A DNA stretch of 64,000 bases, from NCBI RefSeq assembly GCF_032854445.1, contig NC_088302.1, forward strand, positions 32,705,979-32,769,978, read 5' to 3'. The notes beneath the pieces are model-generated. The model ran no database searches. It had not been told where the DNA came from and was given only the letters and a program-made list of their open reading frames with translations. The stretch is from Liolophura sinensis (taxonomy: Eukaryota; Mollusca; Polyplacophora; Chitonida; Chitonidae). The translations under genes were made by a program, and so were the position numbers. Positions 12,601 through 24,522 of the stretch are shown one piece after another (positions within the stretch are counted from its first letter, which is position 1; every line of letters starts with the position of its first letter).

Positions 12601-15600
12601 TAGAGTATAATTAGGTTCCTAAATCTAGTTACTAATCCTTAAAAGATGTTCTGGGGCCTCCGTGGCTCAGTTGGTTAGTGAGCTAGCGCAGCGTGATGAC
12701 CCAGAAATCTCTTACCAATGCAATGGCTGTGAGTTCAAGTCCAGCTCATGCTGGCTTCCTCTTCGGCCGTACGTGGGAAGGTCTGGCAGCAACCTGCAGA
12801 TGGTCGTGGGTTTCCCCCGGGCTCTGCCCGGTTTCCTCCCACCATAATGCTGGCAGCCGTCGTATAAGTGAAAAATTCTTGAGTACAGTGTAAAACACCA
12901 ATCAAATAAATAAATAAGTAAATTAAAAGATGTTCTCAACACATCCACCCAAACTCCACAACTTTGACACCACGCTACCTCCCTGAAACTCCACTTGTAA
13001 TATATATGACATCTGCTCTGAATAAGTCCACAGATTATTATTAAAATATGAAGTGTTCTTAACGGGAAATAGTGGAATATACTCAAACATTATATATTCA
13101 ATTGGCGTTTTAAAATATTGTCATATATTCCATATTGAAAAGAAATTCAATTAAACTATGGCAGTTGGCTTTATGTGTGTAGGAAACCTAGCACAAACCA
13201 CCAAAACCAGTTGTTCTTGGAGTAGGTTGCACTGTACATTGTATGTTTAATTATATTTATTATACATTTGAAGCCAAATTTCATACTGAAGTCCAGACCT
13301 TACCAGTCATGTAGATACTCAGTTCGTATAGCCTTCTCTTTAACTATTGCAGGATGATGAACTGATTGTGTATGACACTGAGGTGATCTATGTGAACTGC
13401 ACCCCAGACAATGTTGAATCAGAAACCAATGTCCGCTCAGATAACGAAACGTTTTATCAGAGCCCAGAATCAGACAGCCATCTGGATGATTCCGTGGACA
13501 ACGCTTATGAGCTTCTGGCCAGTTTCAAGCTCAATGATGCGGAAACAATGTTCCTGAACGTGTTCAAAGACCTGGATGAAACTTCTGAGGAAGGCAAACA
13601 GTCAACAGTGAAGGTGATGATGGGTCTGGCTGAGATCTGCTTACGGAAAAGTCGTATGACACGTGGGAATCCAATGGAGAGTCAGTGGCTGCAAGCGCAC
13701 AACATTGCACTTCTGCAGTATGCTGTTCAGCTGTGCAGTGAAGCACTGCAGAGTGAGGGCAACAACCAAATGATCACCTGGTATCAAGAGCAGCACAATT
13801 GTGCGCTTAAAAAAATGAAACCTGCAGAGGAGAACTTTGTTAAGTCCATGTACACATACATCCAGAGTGACAAAGCTTCTCTTCAACGTCAGATGTTCTT
13901 TTCACTCTCTGCACCCACAACGCCAACGGGAGAATTCAACTTTCCCCTGAGCAGCACCCCACTTCAGCATGTCTTCCCTGGGGTACAGTTCCAGAGGAAT
14001 GCCTCTGTGGAACACTTGTCATCGGAAAATAATGCTTTTCCTGGGGGACTCCAATGGATGGTGAAATTTCAAGAATACTGCCAAGACCGTCTCCGAAGTA
14101 AGGATTCAGCGCGAATCGTGGAGCAGCTGTTTTCATTGAACTCTGAAATTTCTGACCTACTGAATAAGGATCCGGAGGATTGTGATAAAGACAAGGCTAC
14201 TGCACAATCCGAAACAAAACCTGATGAAGGATGTAATGATATAACTCAAGAATTAGACGTGCCATCTGAACAGCAGTCTGATGAAGGATGCAAGGATAAT
14301 GTTCAGGAATCAGGAATCAGAGATGAGGCTGTAGAGCTTCAGACAGTGTCTCCTCTACATGCCTGTACAGTGAGCCTCACCCTAGCCAAACTGATAAGTA
14401 AACTTGCAGAAAAACTGGTCGGAGAAGGAGAATGTGTGAAAGGGGAAGCCCTGTATGAACAGAGCAGAGAAATTCTAGAGTTCATTCAGGATGGAACAAA
14501 AGGTATGGTGGTGCTGTATGCCCAGACTGTCAAGAAACTAGGGATGCTGAAGATTAAACTAGGCGATATTAGCTCTGGCATCCAACTGCTACAAACAGCC
14601 ATTCGCTCATACAGGGAAGTGGGCGATGAGGCCTCTAACGGAGACATTGCCTTGGCGCTAGTAGAAATTGGGGACAGTCATACCATTGAGAAATGGGATT
14701 CGGAGTCCATATTTGATCATGTTATTGATGTCATACGAGAGGCTTTTGACAAGGAATCTCTTGCTGATGTCCCACTTACGTCTAAGAGCAACAATGACCC
14801 AGAGGAGAGCAAGTGCAATTCACCAAGCAAAGAGATGAGCCAGAGCTACTGTTCGAGCACTCAGGAAGCCATATGGTGTTATGAGGAGGCCATTGACATC
14901 CTTGAGAATCTGCCATTGTGCGATGTTCTGAACAGTACCGTGTATGCCCGTGCCATCACCAGGCTTGGGGATTCGCACTTCATACAACAGGAGTACAATG
15001 AAGCTCTGTTCTGCTACGAGAAAGCTCAGACACTCTTCCGTGTGACAAGCGGGAGGAGTGCCCTAATACAGCATGGTCACGTCCTCTGCATGCTTGGCAC
15101 TACCAGTTTCATGTTACATCTCTACCCAAAAGCTGCCATGGTTTTCGAGTGTGCATACCGTATGCTGAAGCACGCATTCAGGGGAGAGTACCCTTACAAA
15201 ATGGCCCTCCTTTTGTCTCTGCTGGGATTAGCCACTTACAAGCTCCAGCATTACCACAAGTGTATTTCATGGAGCTTCCGTGCCTATGAAATGTACATTG
15301 ATCTGTTTAAAGACAGCCTAACAAATCTGCCCAGACAGAAGCTCTGGATAGCCTGCCAGACTCTGTACATCCTGGGGAATTCGTACAACGTCCTGAATCT
15401 TCATGAGAAGGCCATCCACTACTTAACCCTTGGGAGATCCATCATGACTGTGGCCAGTAACACGGACAGGCGACAGTACATGCGGGTTCTACAAGTCCTG
15501 GGGGACTGCTACTTTGCGCAGTACGACTACAAGACAGCTCTCACGTTTTACAACGAGGCGCTGCAAGACTTTGAAGGAGAAGCCTTGCAGCTGATTCGCG

Positions 15601-16550
15601 TTCATCAGAACATCGCGGAGCTGAACCAGTCTTCGGATGACAAGGGTTTCCACAATCAACTACTGAGCAGATCAGCCGATGCTCACCTCCACATGCAGGA
15701 GTACAAGGATGCATTCGGGCTTCTTGCACAGGTCAGCAATATTCAGGACGTTTTAGAAGATGACATAAAGGGTGATCTGGTGACGACACTCCATCAACTA
15801 GGCAACATGCACTCTATGTCTGGGGATGCAGACCAGGCCATCCAGTCATTCAAGGACTGTGTGGAAATATACCAGGAGGTGCACGGGGATCTTGGGCCCG
15901 AGATGAGCATCATTCTGGGCAACCTGGCCACAATGTGCTACGTGAAGGCATGCACCAGCGAAGGCGCCGAAGAGGAGTTGGAGATGACCATAGCTGCAGA
16001 GCAGAACTTCCAGGATGCCATTGCCCTGGAGAATAATCTCAACGTTCTGGTGAAGTATTCCAGCTTTCTGTTCAGCCAGGGAAACTATGACGATGCTGTC
16101 ATGTATCTCCAAGACGCCTTAAAGCAAGCCCATGAAGAGCAGTTGATTGGTTACAGTGGGCTAGAGAAGGTCACTCTGCCAGAAGTTCTCCAGGATGAGG
16201 TGGATTATCAGTCCGAGGTCAGCTTCCCAGCTACACCTCTCATCCACTACCTCCTGATGGTATCACACAAGGCACTGGGTGAAATGAAAGTGGCAGAGGA
16301 CCATCTCCTCCTCCTGATGAAGGAGGTCATGAAGGGAGACAACCCTGTCATGCACTCTCTGGTAGGCTATGCTCTCATGGACATGGGGATGTTCAAGGAT
16401 GCGGCAGAGTTCTTTGCTATTGCGTTTCACATGAAAGAGGATTATCATTTGGCCACAGACAATTATTGTACATGTTTAGGGATCATGGTACTACACACTC
16501 TACAGAAATCTGTGGAAAACATCTACTTCAGCAGAAACAAAGAGCAGTAG
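9691..16550 (+). CDS. Tetratricopeptide-repeat protein, 1174 aa, three exons
   Basis: Exons join in frame: 9691-9784 (MPPNLGEEDTIERIIKDP..., donor GTAAGT), 12168-12400 (acceptor tttgcag, donor GTAAGT) and 13353-16550 (acceptor ctattgcag, stop TAG). The phases are 1 then 0, giving 3525 nt. Residues 1-110 are basic and low in repeats. From about residue 440 to 1150 there are roughly nine or ten helical TPR units, recognisable by patterns such as LGDSHFIQQEYNEALFCYEKA, LGDCYFAQYDYKTALTFYNEA and LGNMHSMSGDADQAIQSFKDC. An acidic linker at about 395-425 holds two DEGC-type repeats. There is no signal peptide or membrane segment, so a cytoplasmic scaffold is likely. TPR domains bind partner peptides; the partner here is unknown. 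I do not recognise an orthologue. The first ATG is chosen because it opens the frame continued by exon 2; upstream noncoding exons are possible. Confidence 0.85.
10980..11480 (+). repeat. Repeat family E, three or four diverged tandem units
   Basis: Lies in intron 1 of the TPR gene. The words attgagctcagggt-tgcac-catgta, agcacaat-g-aca-gggggat and gttaaacaaattgtt recur at about 11012, 11215, 11330 and 11450. A second locus with the same order lies at 45590-45865 in intron 5 of MBD2/3. Confidence 0.6.
11496..11750 (+). mobile_element. tRNA-derived SINE family S, copy 1
   Basis: It has a Pol III box A-like word (tggctcagtcattt), box B-like word (gagttcaagtcca), a conserved gggtttcccccgggctctgc core and the tail tgaaatattcttgagtac. 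It is flanked by an imperfect 12-bp duplication, tctttcgtagct (11484-11495) and tctttggtagcc (11751-11762). It lies in intron 1 of the TPR gene. Confidence 0.85.
12653..12922 (+). mobile_element. tRNA-derived SINE family S, copy 2, with exact target duplication
   Basis: A full-length copy in intron 2 of the TPR gene, ending in a (aaat)n tail. The 14-base duplication ttaaaagatgttct is exact on both sides (12639-12652 and 12923-12936). This is direct evidence of insertion by LINE-type retrotransposition. Antisense open frames over it are not genes. Confidence 0.92.
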
Positions 16551-16744
16551 AAGCAACATAGTACATGCAGCAGAGTCAGCAAGCCACCTCTTCACACAAC
16601 TCCTGAAGCAAAACAAGTGCTCTATGATGTTACATGTTTCTGAACTATCTGTCTTTCTTGGGTCTACTTTTCTGTGTATTACTGGCGTACCAAACTTGTT
16701 TTAATAGACACTACACATGCATACATTCAATCAGATGAAAGCAT

Positions 16745-17346
16745 TATATCAGGTGGGCATAAAAGAATGGGCCGTACTTTGACACTCAATATTTCTGTTA
16801 CCCTCTTACGTCAGCTTCTAAAAATTTACACACTTACAAGCCATTATGTCCTAAGTATACAGACCAAAGCTCAATTTCATCCTTTAAGATTTCTGTTCAT
16901 GGGACCAAAATCGAGTCAAAAACGCATGTTCCAGACATTTAAAAATGATGTTCTATCTTGTTTTACTTGAAAAGGTGATCAATTGGTCCTCCATCTTGGC
17001 GCGTAAATGTTTCTTCCGAGAAATGATCGAGTCCCGAATTTCCTTTAATTTTTTTCCAGCAGTCCTTGATGCATGCTTTTAGTTCATCCTCAGTGAATTT
17101 TTCCATGCAACCCTCATAGGTCCCTGACAGGTGATGCAATGTGGGTCACCAAAACGTGCAATTTTGAGGGTATGTTTTCATTTTAACCCTGTGTACAGAC
17201 TACTCAAGCTATGACCTTGAAAATTGATCAGTATATTAACAAAATCCTGTCATTTGAATGTCTGAATTTTGAAAGGGTTTGAACTAAGGATAATGGGGCA
17301 ATGCAGCATCAAAGTACGGCCCATTTTTTATGCCCACCCGATATAT
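16745..17346 (+). mobile_element. MITE with about 37-bp terminal inverted repeats
   Basis: The left end (16745-16782: tatatc, ggtgggcat, gggccgtactttga) is matched by its reverse complement at 17309-17346 with only a few differences. About 600 bp, no transposase. The ends abut TATA-like bases, so a TA target as used by Tc1/mariner elements is possible. It starts 195 bp after the TPR stop codon, so it may be in that gene's 3' UTR. Confidence 0.8.
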
Positions 17347-20300
17347 ACTACATGCAGTAAATGACCTAAAATTTTGCCCCCAAAAATTGGATTGTTAGAG
17401 ACAAATAAATGTCATAAAATATTACATTTAGTAATGACATTTTCCCAGTCATATCATCCTACATTCCAAACAAAGTTCAGACCACTTTTCTAAGACCAAT
17501 ACAAATCTCAGAATCTGGCAAAATATGCATCTTGGTAATAGGAGAAATTTTAGGCCGCCACCTTTGTATAGTAATTTAAATCTTAATCCTTTTCGAATGA
17601 TGTTGTCAAAATAGATCTTTATAACGATAGGTCTTTATAATGATCTATAGCATGTGAAACTTGTCCTGTCTTTTCTCTCTATCTCTTCCTCTTTACCTTA
17701 TGAATATTCATATACATATATCTAAGCAGCATTAGCAGTTGTGATCAACACTGTAGCCAGCAGCCCTAGATTTGCTTGCAAGCTAAATCGCTAGTGTATC
17801 TTGTCTGCTGTTTAATTAAGTTGAATGTATTTTTATACAACACACAGAGGAAGGTTATTTCACAAACTGTTTACGTTGTAGAACTGCTAACATTTTCAAA
17901 TATGCAGTTCTTCTGTGATACATATAAATACTTCACATGCATTTGGTGCTACTGAATATTATTTAACAACATACCTGTATGTCATGAATCTGTAAGTTTT
18001 GTGCGTCCAAATCAGTATGTATGTCAAAGATCTAGAGCCCTGTAGTTGCTTACTGACGTGTTCAGCGACATTTTTAATTGCATTTAGTGCTTTTGTTTAA
18101 CTTATTTATTCAGAGTAGAGAGCTGAATGCTTTGAAGTATAGTTTATTGAAGAAGTGGATCACCACTAGTTGATCTTCAGTTGCTGTGTACACAACAATC
18201 CGTATTTCTGTGACATTTCCATATGATTGATACTACTTGTGACCAGGTGAGGGTCACAGCCGAAACACCACTGATCAAGGGAAACAGCCAGTCAGGTGAA
18301 ATAGCTGTGGAATTACAGTATGCTGATCATTTCAGATCTATTCACTACAGTCCCATAGGACATCTGCGCTTCAAAGAGACTTTTGTAAGTGTGAAAGTTA
18401 AGTATCGAGGTATTGAATTTGTGTTATACATATAGTCCTGATCTTTAAAAACCAAGTGCATGTGGTAGCTAGAATTGTAATCATGCCTGTTTGAAATTTG
18501 CACAAGAAATGATAAGTCATGGTTTCAAAGCAATAATTGGGGAAATTTTTATTGAAGAGTCATAGCATGAATTATGGCAACAAAGAACAAATGCGAAACA
18601 TACAGAAAATATTGCGTGATTTATTAAAAAGGTGGATGATTTCATGCACTCATGCCTAGCTATTATATAAAATTTTGGAAACTGTATCTTTCAGCAACAT
18701 TTGTACATGACCATGATAATTTACAAGTTTAATTGTCTACATGAATATTTCAAAGGTTGTTTGAAGGAGGAATTTTTAACCTGGCCCTAGACAGGATATA
18801 GATGTAATAGATTTACTGTATGAATTTACACATTACGCTAGTAATGTACATGTACAGCTCAACTTTTTAAAGAAAGTATCCTTGTCCTTTGTTTAAGCTG
18901 TGATGAAAACCAATGGGCTTGGTTGTGATAATGCCAGATGCCTATGCATGCAAACACAGGTTTGAACTAACCAAAACCAACAAAAATTTCCGTGCACAAA
19001 TAAAGCAAAACATGTATTGTTGATACCAAAACAAGGAATAAAATGTACATGCAAACGCACATGTAAACATGTCAAACCAACAAAATTTCCTGTCACAAAT
19101 AAAGCAAAACATGTATTGTCAATACCAAAACAAGGAAGAGAACACATAATTACATGTCAAATGTCATACGTGTCAATGTTACAACAGTCAATGACAAATT
19201 GCATATCGTACACATGACAATTGCATATATCACATGTACAGTATATACACACATACGTACTGTGTAATACATTTTCTCTGGCATTCACTGTTTTCCCATA
19301 TTCATGCAGTTTTAATGTCTAAAAAGCAGACATTTGTCAAAATACAAGTACAATTCCAAGTACATGTATTAGAGTTTAACTCGGCTGTTAAAGAAAAATT
19401 CGCATCACCATTTCCCCCTAAAGACACTGAAAACTGTCATTTTAATACATGTACCCATACAATTACATGTACAAATGCCCATATAACAGTTTGTTCAACA
19501 GTGCTTGCTTACAATCAGCATCCTCCTGTCCCTAACCACAACTGTCAATGTTAGAAGATATTAAAGCCAGCTAAATCTGTAACCATGAAACTGGATCAAA
19601 ATAAAAGTGTACACCAAAATCGGACTTTGACTTCACAGTGTTGTTTTATTTTGAAGTGAAATTTGAATTAAACTTGACAAAACATAGAAGTTGTATCTTG
19701 TCAGGTGATCACTGAAGGTCCCTAACCATATGTATACATTACTTACCAGGGTATGCAAGAAAAGGAGGGGATATTCTACATAAATTATTCACAGCTAGAA
19801 TTAACATTCAACATCTTCAATTAGATAAATAGTTTATCAACACCACCAAAAAATCTGATGAAGGAAGTTACAATTTACACACAAGTTTTAATTTACTTGT
19901 GATTTAATCAAATGTATGGAAACATTCAAGTGGATAAATTTTTGATGCAAATTTAAAAAATGCAGCCTGATCAGATTTGTGTTCATTGTGAGACAAAATG
20001 TCGGCATGGTAACTGTGTTGTGATGATCACCATGACATGTCCCAAACAGCCTGTAAACCCTGATGACATAAGTTATTGCCGATTTGCATAATGATCTCTA
20101 TTAATATATCTGATTATAGTTTAATGTCAAACTGAAGAACTTTGCACTTATACAGTGGCAGATGACTTTATAGATGGAGGAAACCATGGAAATTAAATAG
20201 GCAAGTTACATGTACTTACAAACTTCCTCAAGTGACATTCAGGTACATGTATGCACAACATATTGTTGGAAGACAAGTTCTCAACGAAGCTTAGACTGCA

Positions 20301-20440
20301 CAACCTGAAACAGTCATGTAAGTGTCCTCCACCTTTGTCACAATCGTCCAACACTCAAGGACGGTGGGTGAATACAAAAAAATACTGTTCAAAGCCAAGA
20401 TTGAACCCATTTATCGTGTCGTGACGACAAAAAGACATAA
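17347..20440. other. Noncoding; one 99-bp tandem duplication
   Basis: Two copies of a 99-bp unit occur at about 18970-19135, keyed on cacaaataaagcaaaacatg at 18995 and 19094. A possible AATAAA polyadenylation signal for the TPR gene is at 17404-17409. Otherwise the stretch is AT-rich with many acatgta words and no supported gene. Confidence 0.5.
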
Positions 20441-20450
20441 CCACTTGGCC

Positions 20451-20756
20451 ATGACCCACTGTTTGCAAGGTTGTTAACAAAGTTAGAGTTGCATGAAGAT
20501 GTGTAACACCCCATGACCAACTGTTTGCAAGGTTGTTAACAGAGTTGAGTTGCATGAAGATGTGTAACACCCCATGACCGACTGTTTGCAAGGTTGTTAA
20601 CAGAGTTGAGTTGCATGAAGATGTGTAATATCCCATGACCCACTGTTTGCAAGGTTGTTAACAGAGTTGAGTTGCACGAAGATGTGTAATATTCCATGAC
20701 CCACTGTTTGCAAGGTTGTTAACAGAGCTGAGTTGCAGGAAGATGTGTAACACACC
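20451..20756. repeat. 61-bp tandem repeat, five copies
   Basis: Units start with atgacc at 20451, 20513, 20574, 20635 and 20696, each holding gtttgcaaggttgttaacag. The spacing is 62, 61, 61 and 61 bp. The repeated antisense open frame over it is a by-product of the repeat and is not a gene. Confidence 0.93.
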
Positions 20757-21655
20757 TTGTATTAGACTAGGAGGGTACTATGCACACCTAAATCCATGCT
20801 CTCCAGAGTTTGGAGTGTGCTACACGTTTTTATTCGCATGTCCATATATTGTTTCAGGAGTGCACAGGTGTGGGCCAGAGTGTGATACCATTCCTCAGAT
20901 CTGAAGGCCTACTAATGTCTTGAGCTATGTATAGTAAAGAACCATGTTTGATGTTGTATTATTCTTTTAACACAGGCTCAAAATTTTGTCTCAGTCAGGA
21001 TATAATTTTGTATTTCAGGCCTCAGTTATCTGAATAACAGCATTTCATAAACAAAGATATTGTATAACACTGTCTTAAAAGTTCAGGTACATTCTTAATT
21101 ATACAGGTAAATCAACAGACAGCAACGTGTAACTGGAAGGTACTCACTGAGGGGTGTCTCAGTGTCTTTGAGAGGCCCAATTTTACAAATTAACATGCCA
21201 GAGATAGGAAAAATAGGAGAAAATTGGAAATGTGATGGCATGACTTAAAATTCTGGCTAAATCTATGCTCACTGGTGTATCACTCAATATATTACATGTA
21301 TAATAAACACATCAAAGACATCACGAAGTCCAGGTGAGAGTAAACCATGTTGCACAAGATAATGACTGCACCATCTATAGCGCTGGATCTTCTGATCACT
21401 GATTGATACTAGTAGTTCATCAGTGCATTGCATGCATATTCAAATCTCCTGATATGTACTCCTTAAACCACACAAACATGTAGTTGCATCCACAGGCAAC
21501 TTCTGTGAAGGGAACAAAAGGCATGTATACCACCAGTGGACGATGTACAAACAAATACACCAACGGAGTGGCACTTCTTCCCCACTTCCATAGTACACTT
21601 GTGTAGCTGATGCATATGATCAGTAACAAATACACTTTCCATCACATTTGTCTTG

Positions 21656-21739
21656 TCACCTTAATACACAAAACACTTCGTTGCCATTTTTGCCAGGTTG
21701 AAATTCTGTCAAAGGTCCTTCATATTTTGGTACTTTCTC
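21656..21739 (-). CDS. Possible further exon of the minus-strand gene
   Basis: On the minus strand an open segment reads KVPKYEGPLTEFQPGKNGNE and ends before a weak donor (TTAAG|GTGACA). It would accept the phase-0 end of the exon at 24523-24644 only if the acceptor is the AG in GTGCTGAG|AAAG, eight bases after the stronger TTACAG. Composition is protein-like but the splice choice is uncertain. It may be an exon of another gene or chance. Boundaries are approximate. Confidence 0.3.
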   Translation of the reverse strand, partial: EKVPKYEGPLTEFQPGKNGNEVFCVLR

Positions 21740-22417
21740 AGCACCTGTAACACACAATTTTGAAAAACGGAACTACTAACTAGAAGAACTGAGCAAATTA
21801 AGAACTGGTTACAATTTGAGGGGCCTGACTTATAAAAAGAATGCATGCAGTTTTCCTGCCTGGCTCAAAACTGTGTCTTGCATAAGCGGATCATCCACTG
21901 ACAAAGGATGTACATGTAGCAAACTCAAATCTAGGATTGCTAGTCTGGCTGCAGCGCCACGTCAGGAGGTTTGTCTGGTCCACTGCCTAGGGCAGCTATT
22001 TACTCAACATGCTCAGGTTTCCTCCACCCTTGGCACAGTACCATGTTTAATCTAACCATCAGAAAAATGTTTCAATTACAAGACAGCAGTCAGGTTACGG
22101 GTGCAAAAAACCTGAGCGACCCGGGTAAATCACCTAATGTAAATTAAGTTGCAAACAAACCAGTGAGGTTTGATCTTGTCACTTCACCGGTGCGAGGGTG
22201 ACTGCATGGTTGGGAGGAGAACAACTTGAGTGCATTAGAATGATCCAGTGAAGGCTTAAACATTGTTTCATTCGTATTACTGCCTAAAGTATAATCTACT
22301 GGAGTGTATGTGTCCTCGTAAATCCATTTTGGTGTCGATATCCATGCATTATAAATATACACAAGAAATGCCCACTGCACATTTGTGCACGACACAATTC
22401 AGGCTTGACATATACAC

Positions 22418-22557
22418 CTACCTGTCTGCAAGAAACCTGCAGGTGGTCGTGAGCTTCCCCCAGGTTCTCCCCCGACTCCTCCCACCGCAATGCTGGTTGC
22501 CGCTGTATAAGTGAAATATTCTTGGGTACAGCGTAGAACACCCATCAAATAAATGAA
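22418..22557 (+). mobile_element. SINE family S, 3' fragment (copy 3)
   Basis: Retains only the core and tail: gcaagaaacctgcaggtggt, cccaccgcaatgctgg, gtgaaatattcttgggtac and aaataaatg. The Pol III head is missing. Confidence 0.75.
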
Positions 22558-23287
22558 TCAGATCACATACTGCCACCTGATCCTACAAAACCAGTGCCAC
22601 TGCATTTTTTTTTTTGTTGGACTGGTGTTTAATATCATATTGAAGAATTTTTCATTTGCACAAAGTCAGGTATGTGGTCAACTATGTGCCTGCAGTAAAT
22701 TACAGCCCTTTACTATGTACACATGCATAGAACAAATCCTGAAGACTTAAAGCTGTAACAGAACACGTAAACCTTGCTGCTTCATTGGTAAGTGCCTTAA
22801 TGAGTCCTCTAGGACAATAAGCCAGCTAAAGTCACTGTCAGCTAAATGTAGTATTTGGTCCAACAATTAACACACATGAAACTGAACAAAACTTGGTAAC
22901 ACAAAACAAATCAGAATCTGTTTAGAATACGTTTTCGTGTTACTCTGAACATGAGATGGATTGGATCGTGTAAATCAAAGTTGATCTGAATTCAGTAAGC
23001 AATCTGCATATGGTGTAGACTGTCATTTGTTCAGCAGTAATTTTTACTCTGAAAGGTATCACTTCTTCTTGTCTTGTGCTCAAAGTGCTAATGCCACAAA
23101 AACCCAAGAGGCAATGCTATACAGACAAAAAAGTTTACTATTTTACCTGCACATGAACAGGAGCCAGGAGCATTCTGATGTTCTGTACCCTGTAACAACA
23201 TACACAAATATTATAGCCATTTGTCTAAACCTCAACCATGCATGAGAATAGGCGTTTGAAAATGTGGTTTAATCAAGACATACATAA

Positions 23288-23412
23288 AACATTTATTTAT
23301 TTGACTGGTGTTTTATGCCGTACTCAAGAATACTTAACTTATATGACGGTGGCCAGCATTATGGTGGGAGGAGACCGAGAAGAGCCTCGAGGGAAACCCA
23401 CAACCATCAGGT
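23288..23412 (-). mobile_element. SINE family S, reverse 3' fragment (copy 4)
   Basis: The reverse complement shows the family tail: atttatttgactggtgtttt, then tactcaagaatac and ccagcattatggtgggagga, on the plus strand. It breaks off after the gggtttccc core. Confidence 0.75.
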
Positions 23413-23770
23413 TTATTCATATAATAGAAATATTACTAAAAAAGTATCAGATTACTAACTTTAAAAGGTACAAAAAATGGATGAAAATTTCACTATATTT
23501 CTCAAGTGTGAATACACTGTACATCACAAGATGCATTACGTATATATTTCCACTACATACAGAAATCATTTATAAATTGCTTTTATAAAAATATATTCAC
23601 TGGTTTCACTGGCATTGTATGTCATTCTGAGCTGAGTTCTCTTCTTACAATCAACAGGACAGCAATCATTTTCAAAAGGGTTCCAGTATTCTTCTGCTGT
23701 ACAGCGAATCTGGTAATTCTAAACCTTCCACCCTTTTGCACCTGCATGTTGGAAGATGGGAATTCAAAAA

Positions 23771-23995
23771 CCACATTTGTTTGATTGATTAGCTAGCGCT
23801 TGATGCTAAGCTTAACAATTTTTCTCATCCATGACAGCTGTCTGGGATACGGGTGGCAGAAACCACAGTAAACCACCAACCTTTGCCAGGTACCTGACAA
23901 GCCCAACCAGTCAGAACTGGATTCAAACACATGACCTGATTGGTCAACATGAGTTTGAGCTGCCTAGCAGGGTTGGTGAAACAGAATCATCAATA
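23771..23995 (-). repeat. Second SINE family, diverged copy
   Basis: Same word order as 861-1080, with a box-B-like word on the minus strand (complement of ggattcaaacacatgacc, near 23929). Strongly diverged, so old. Confidence 0.4.
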
Positions 23996-24522
23996 AGATA
24001 TAAGAGACCTATATAGAGGCCACTTCCACAGATCTATCACAATTTATACTTTTTTAATCAAACTATTCATCACCTTCTTTTTTTATGTTGAAGTTAAAGC
24101 AATTTTGTAGCAGGTGTTATATCTTATAAACAACTGAATGTCATTTAATCGCCTTGTTTGGTGAGTGGCCTATGTTAAAGACAGGTGAAAAAATCGTTCA
24201 ACTGACAGACAGAGTTATGTGTACCAACGAAACCGCTCGTTATCCTAGAAACTTTTGTGGAATCAACCTTAACTCAGGCAACGTCACACACGTTACAACT
24301 TCGTACTGAGGTTCCTTCCCAAAATGGTGGGTATTTCTTATCCACTCTAAGAGCCTCTGTAACCTTTCCTATCTGAAATTTTCTTAATCAGATATCCATG
24401 AACAAGAGTCAATTGAGCTCTAGCTAGCTCGGCTAGGGATTGCCCACTAAGGAAATTTCAGAACGCTATGGAAGTTCTCACAGATATTAAAGCTGCACAC
24501 AATTGTAAGGCGTTTGAATTAC

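Noticed and set aside
12712-13086. Minus-strand 124-codon frame.
   Set aside because: It overlaps SINE copy 2 in antisense and intron sequence of the TPR gene.
20355-20636. Minus-strand open frame with a repeated STLLTTLQTVGHG-like peptide.
   Set aside because: It lies entirely on the 61-bp tandem repeat, and the repetition follows from the DNA period.
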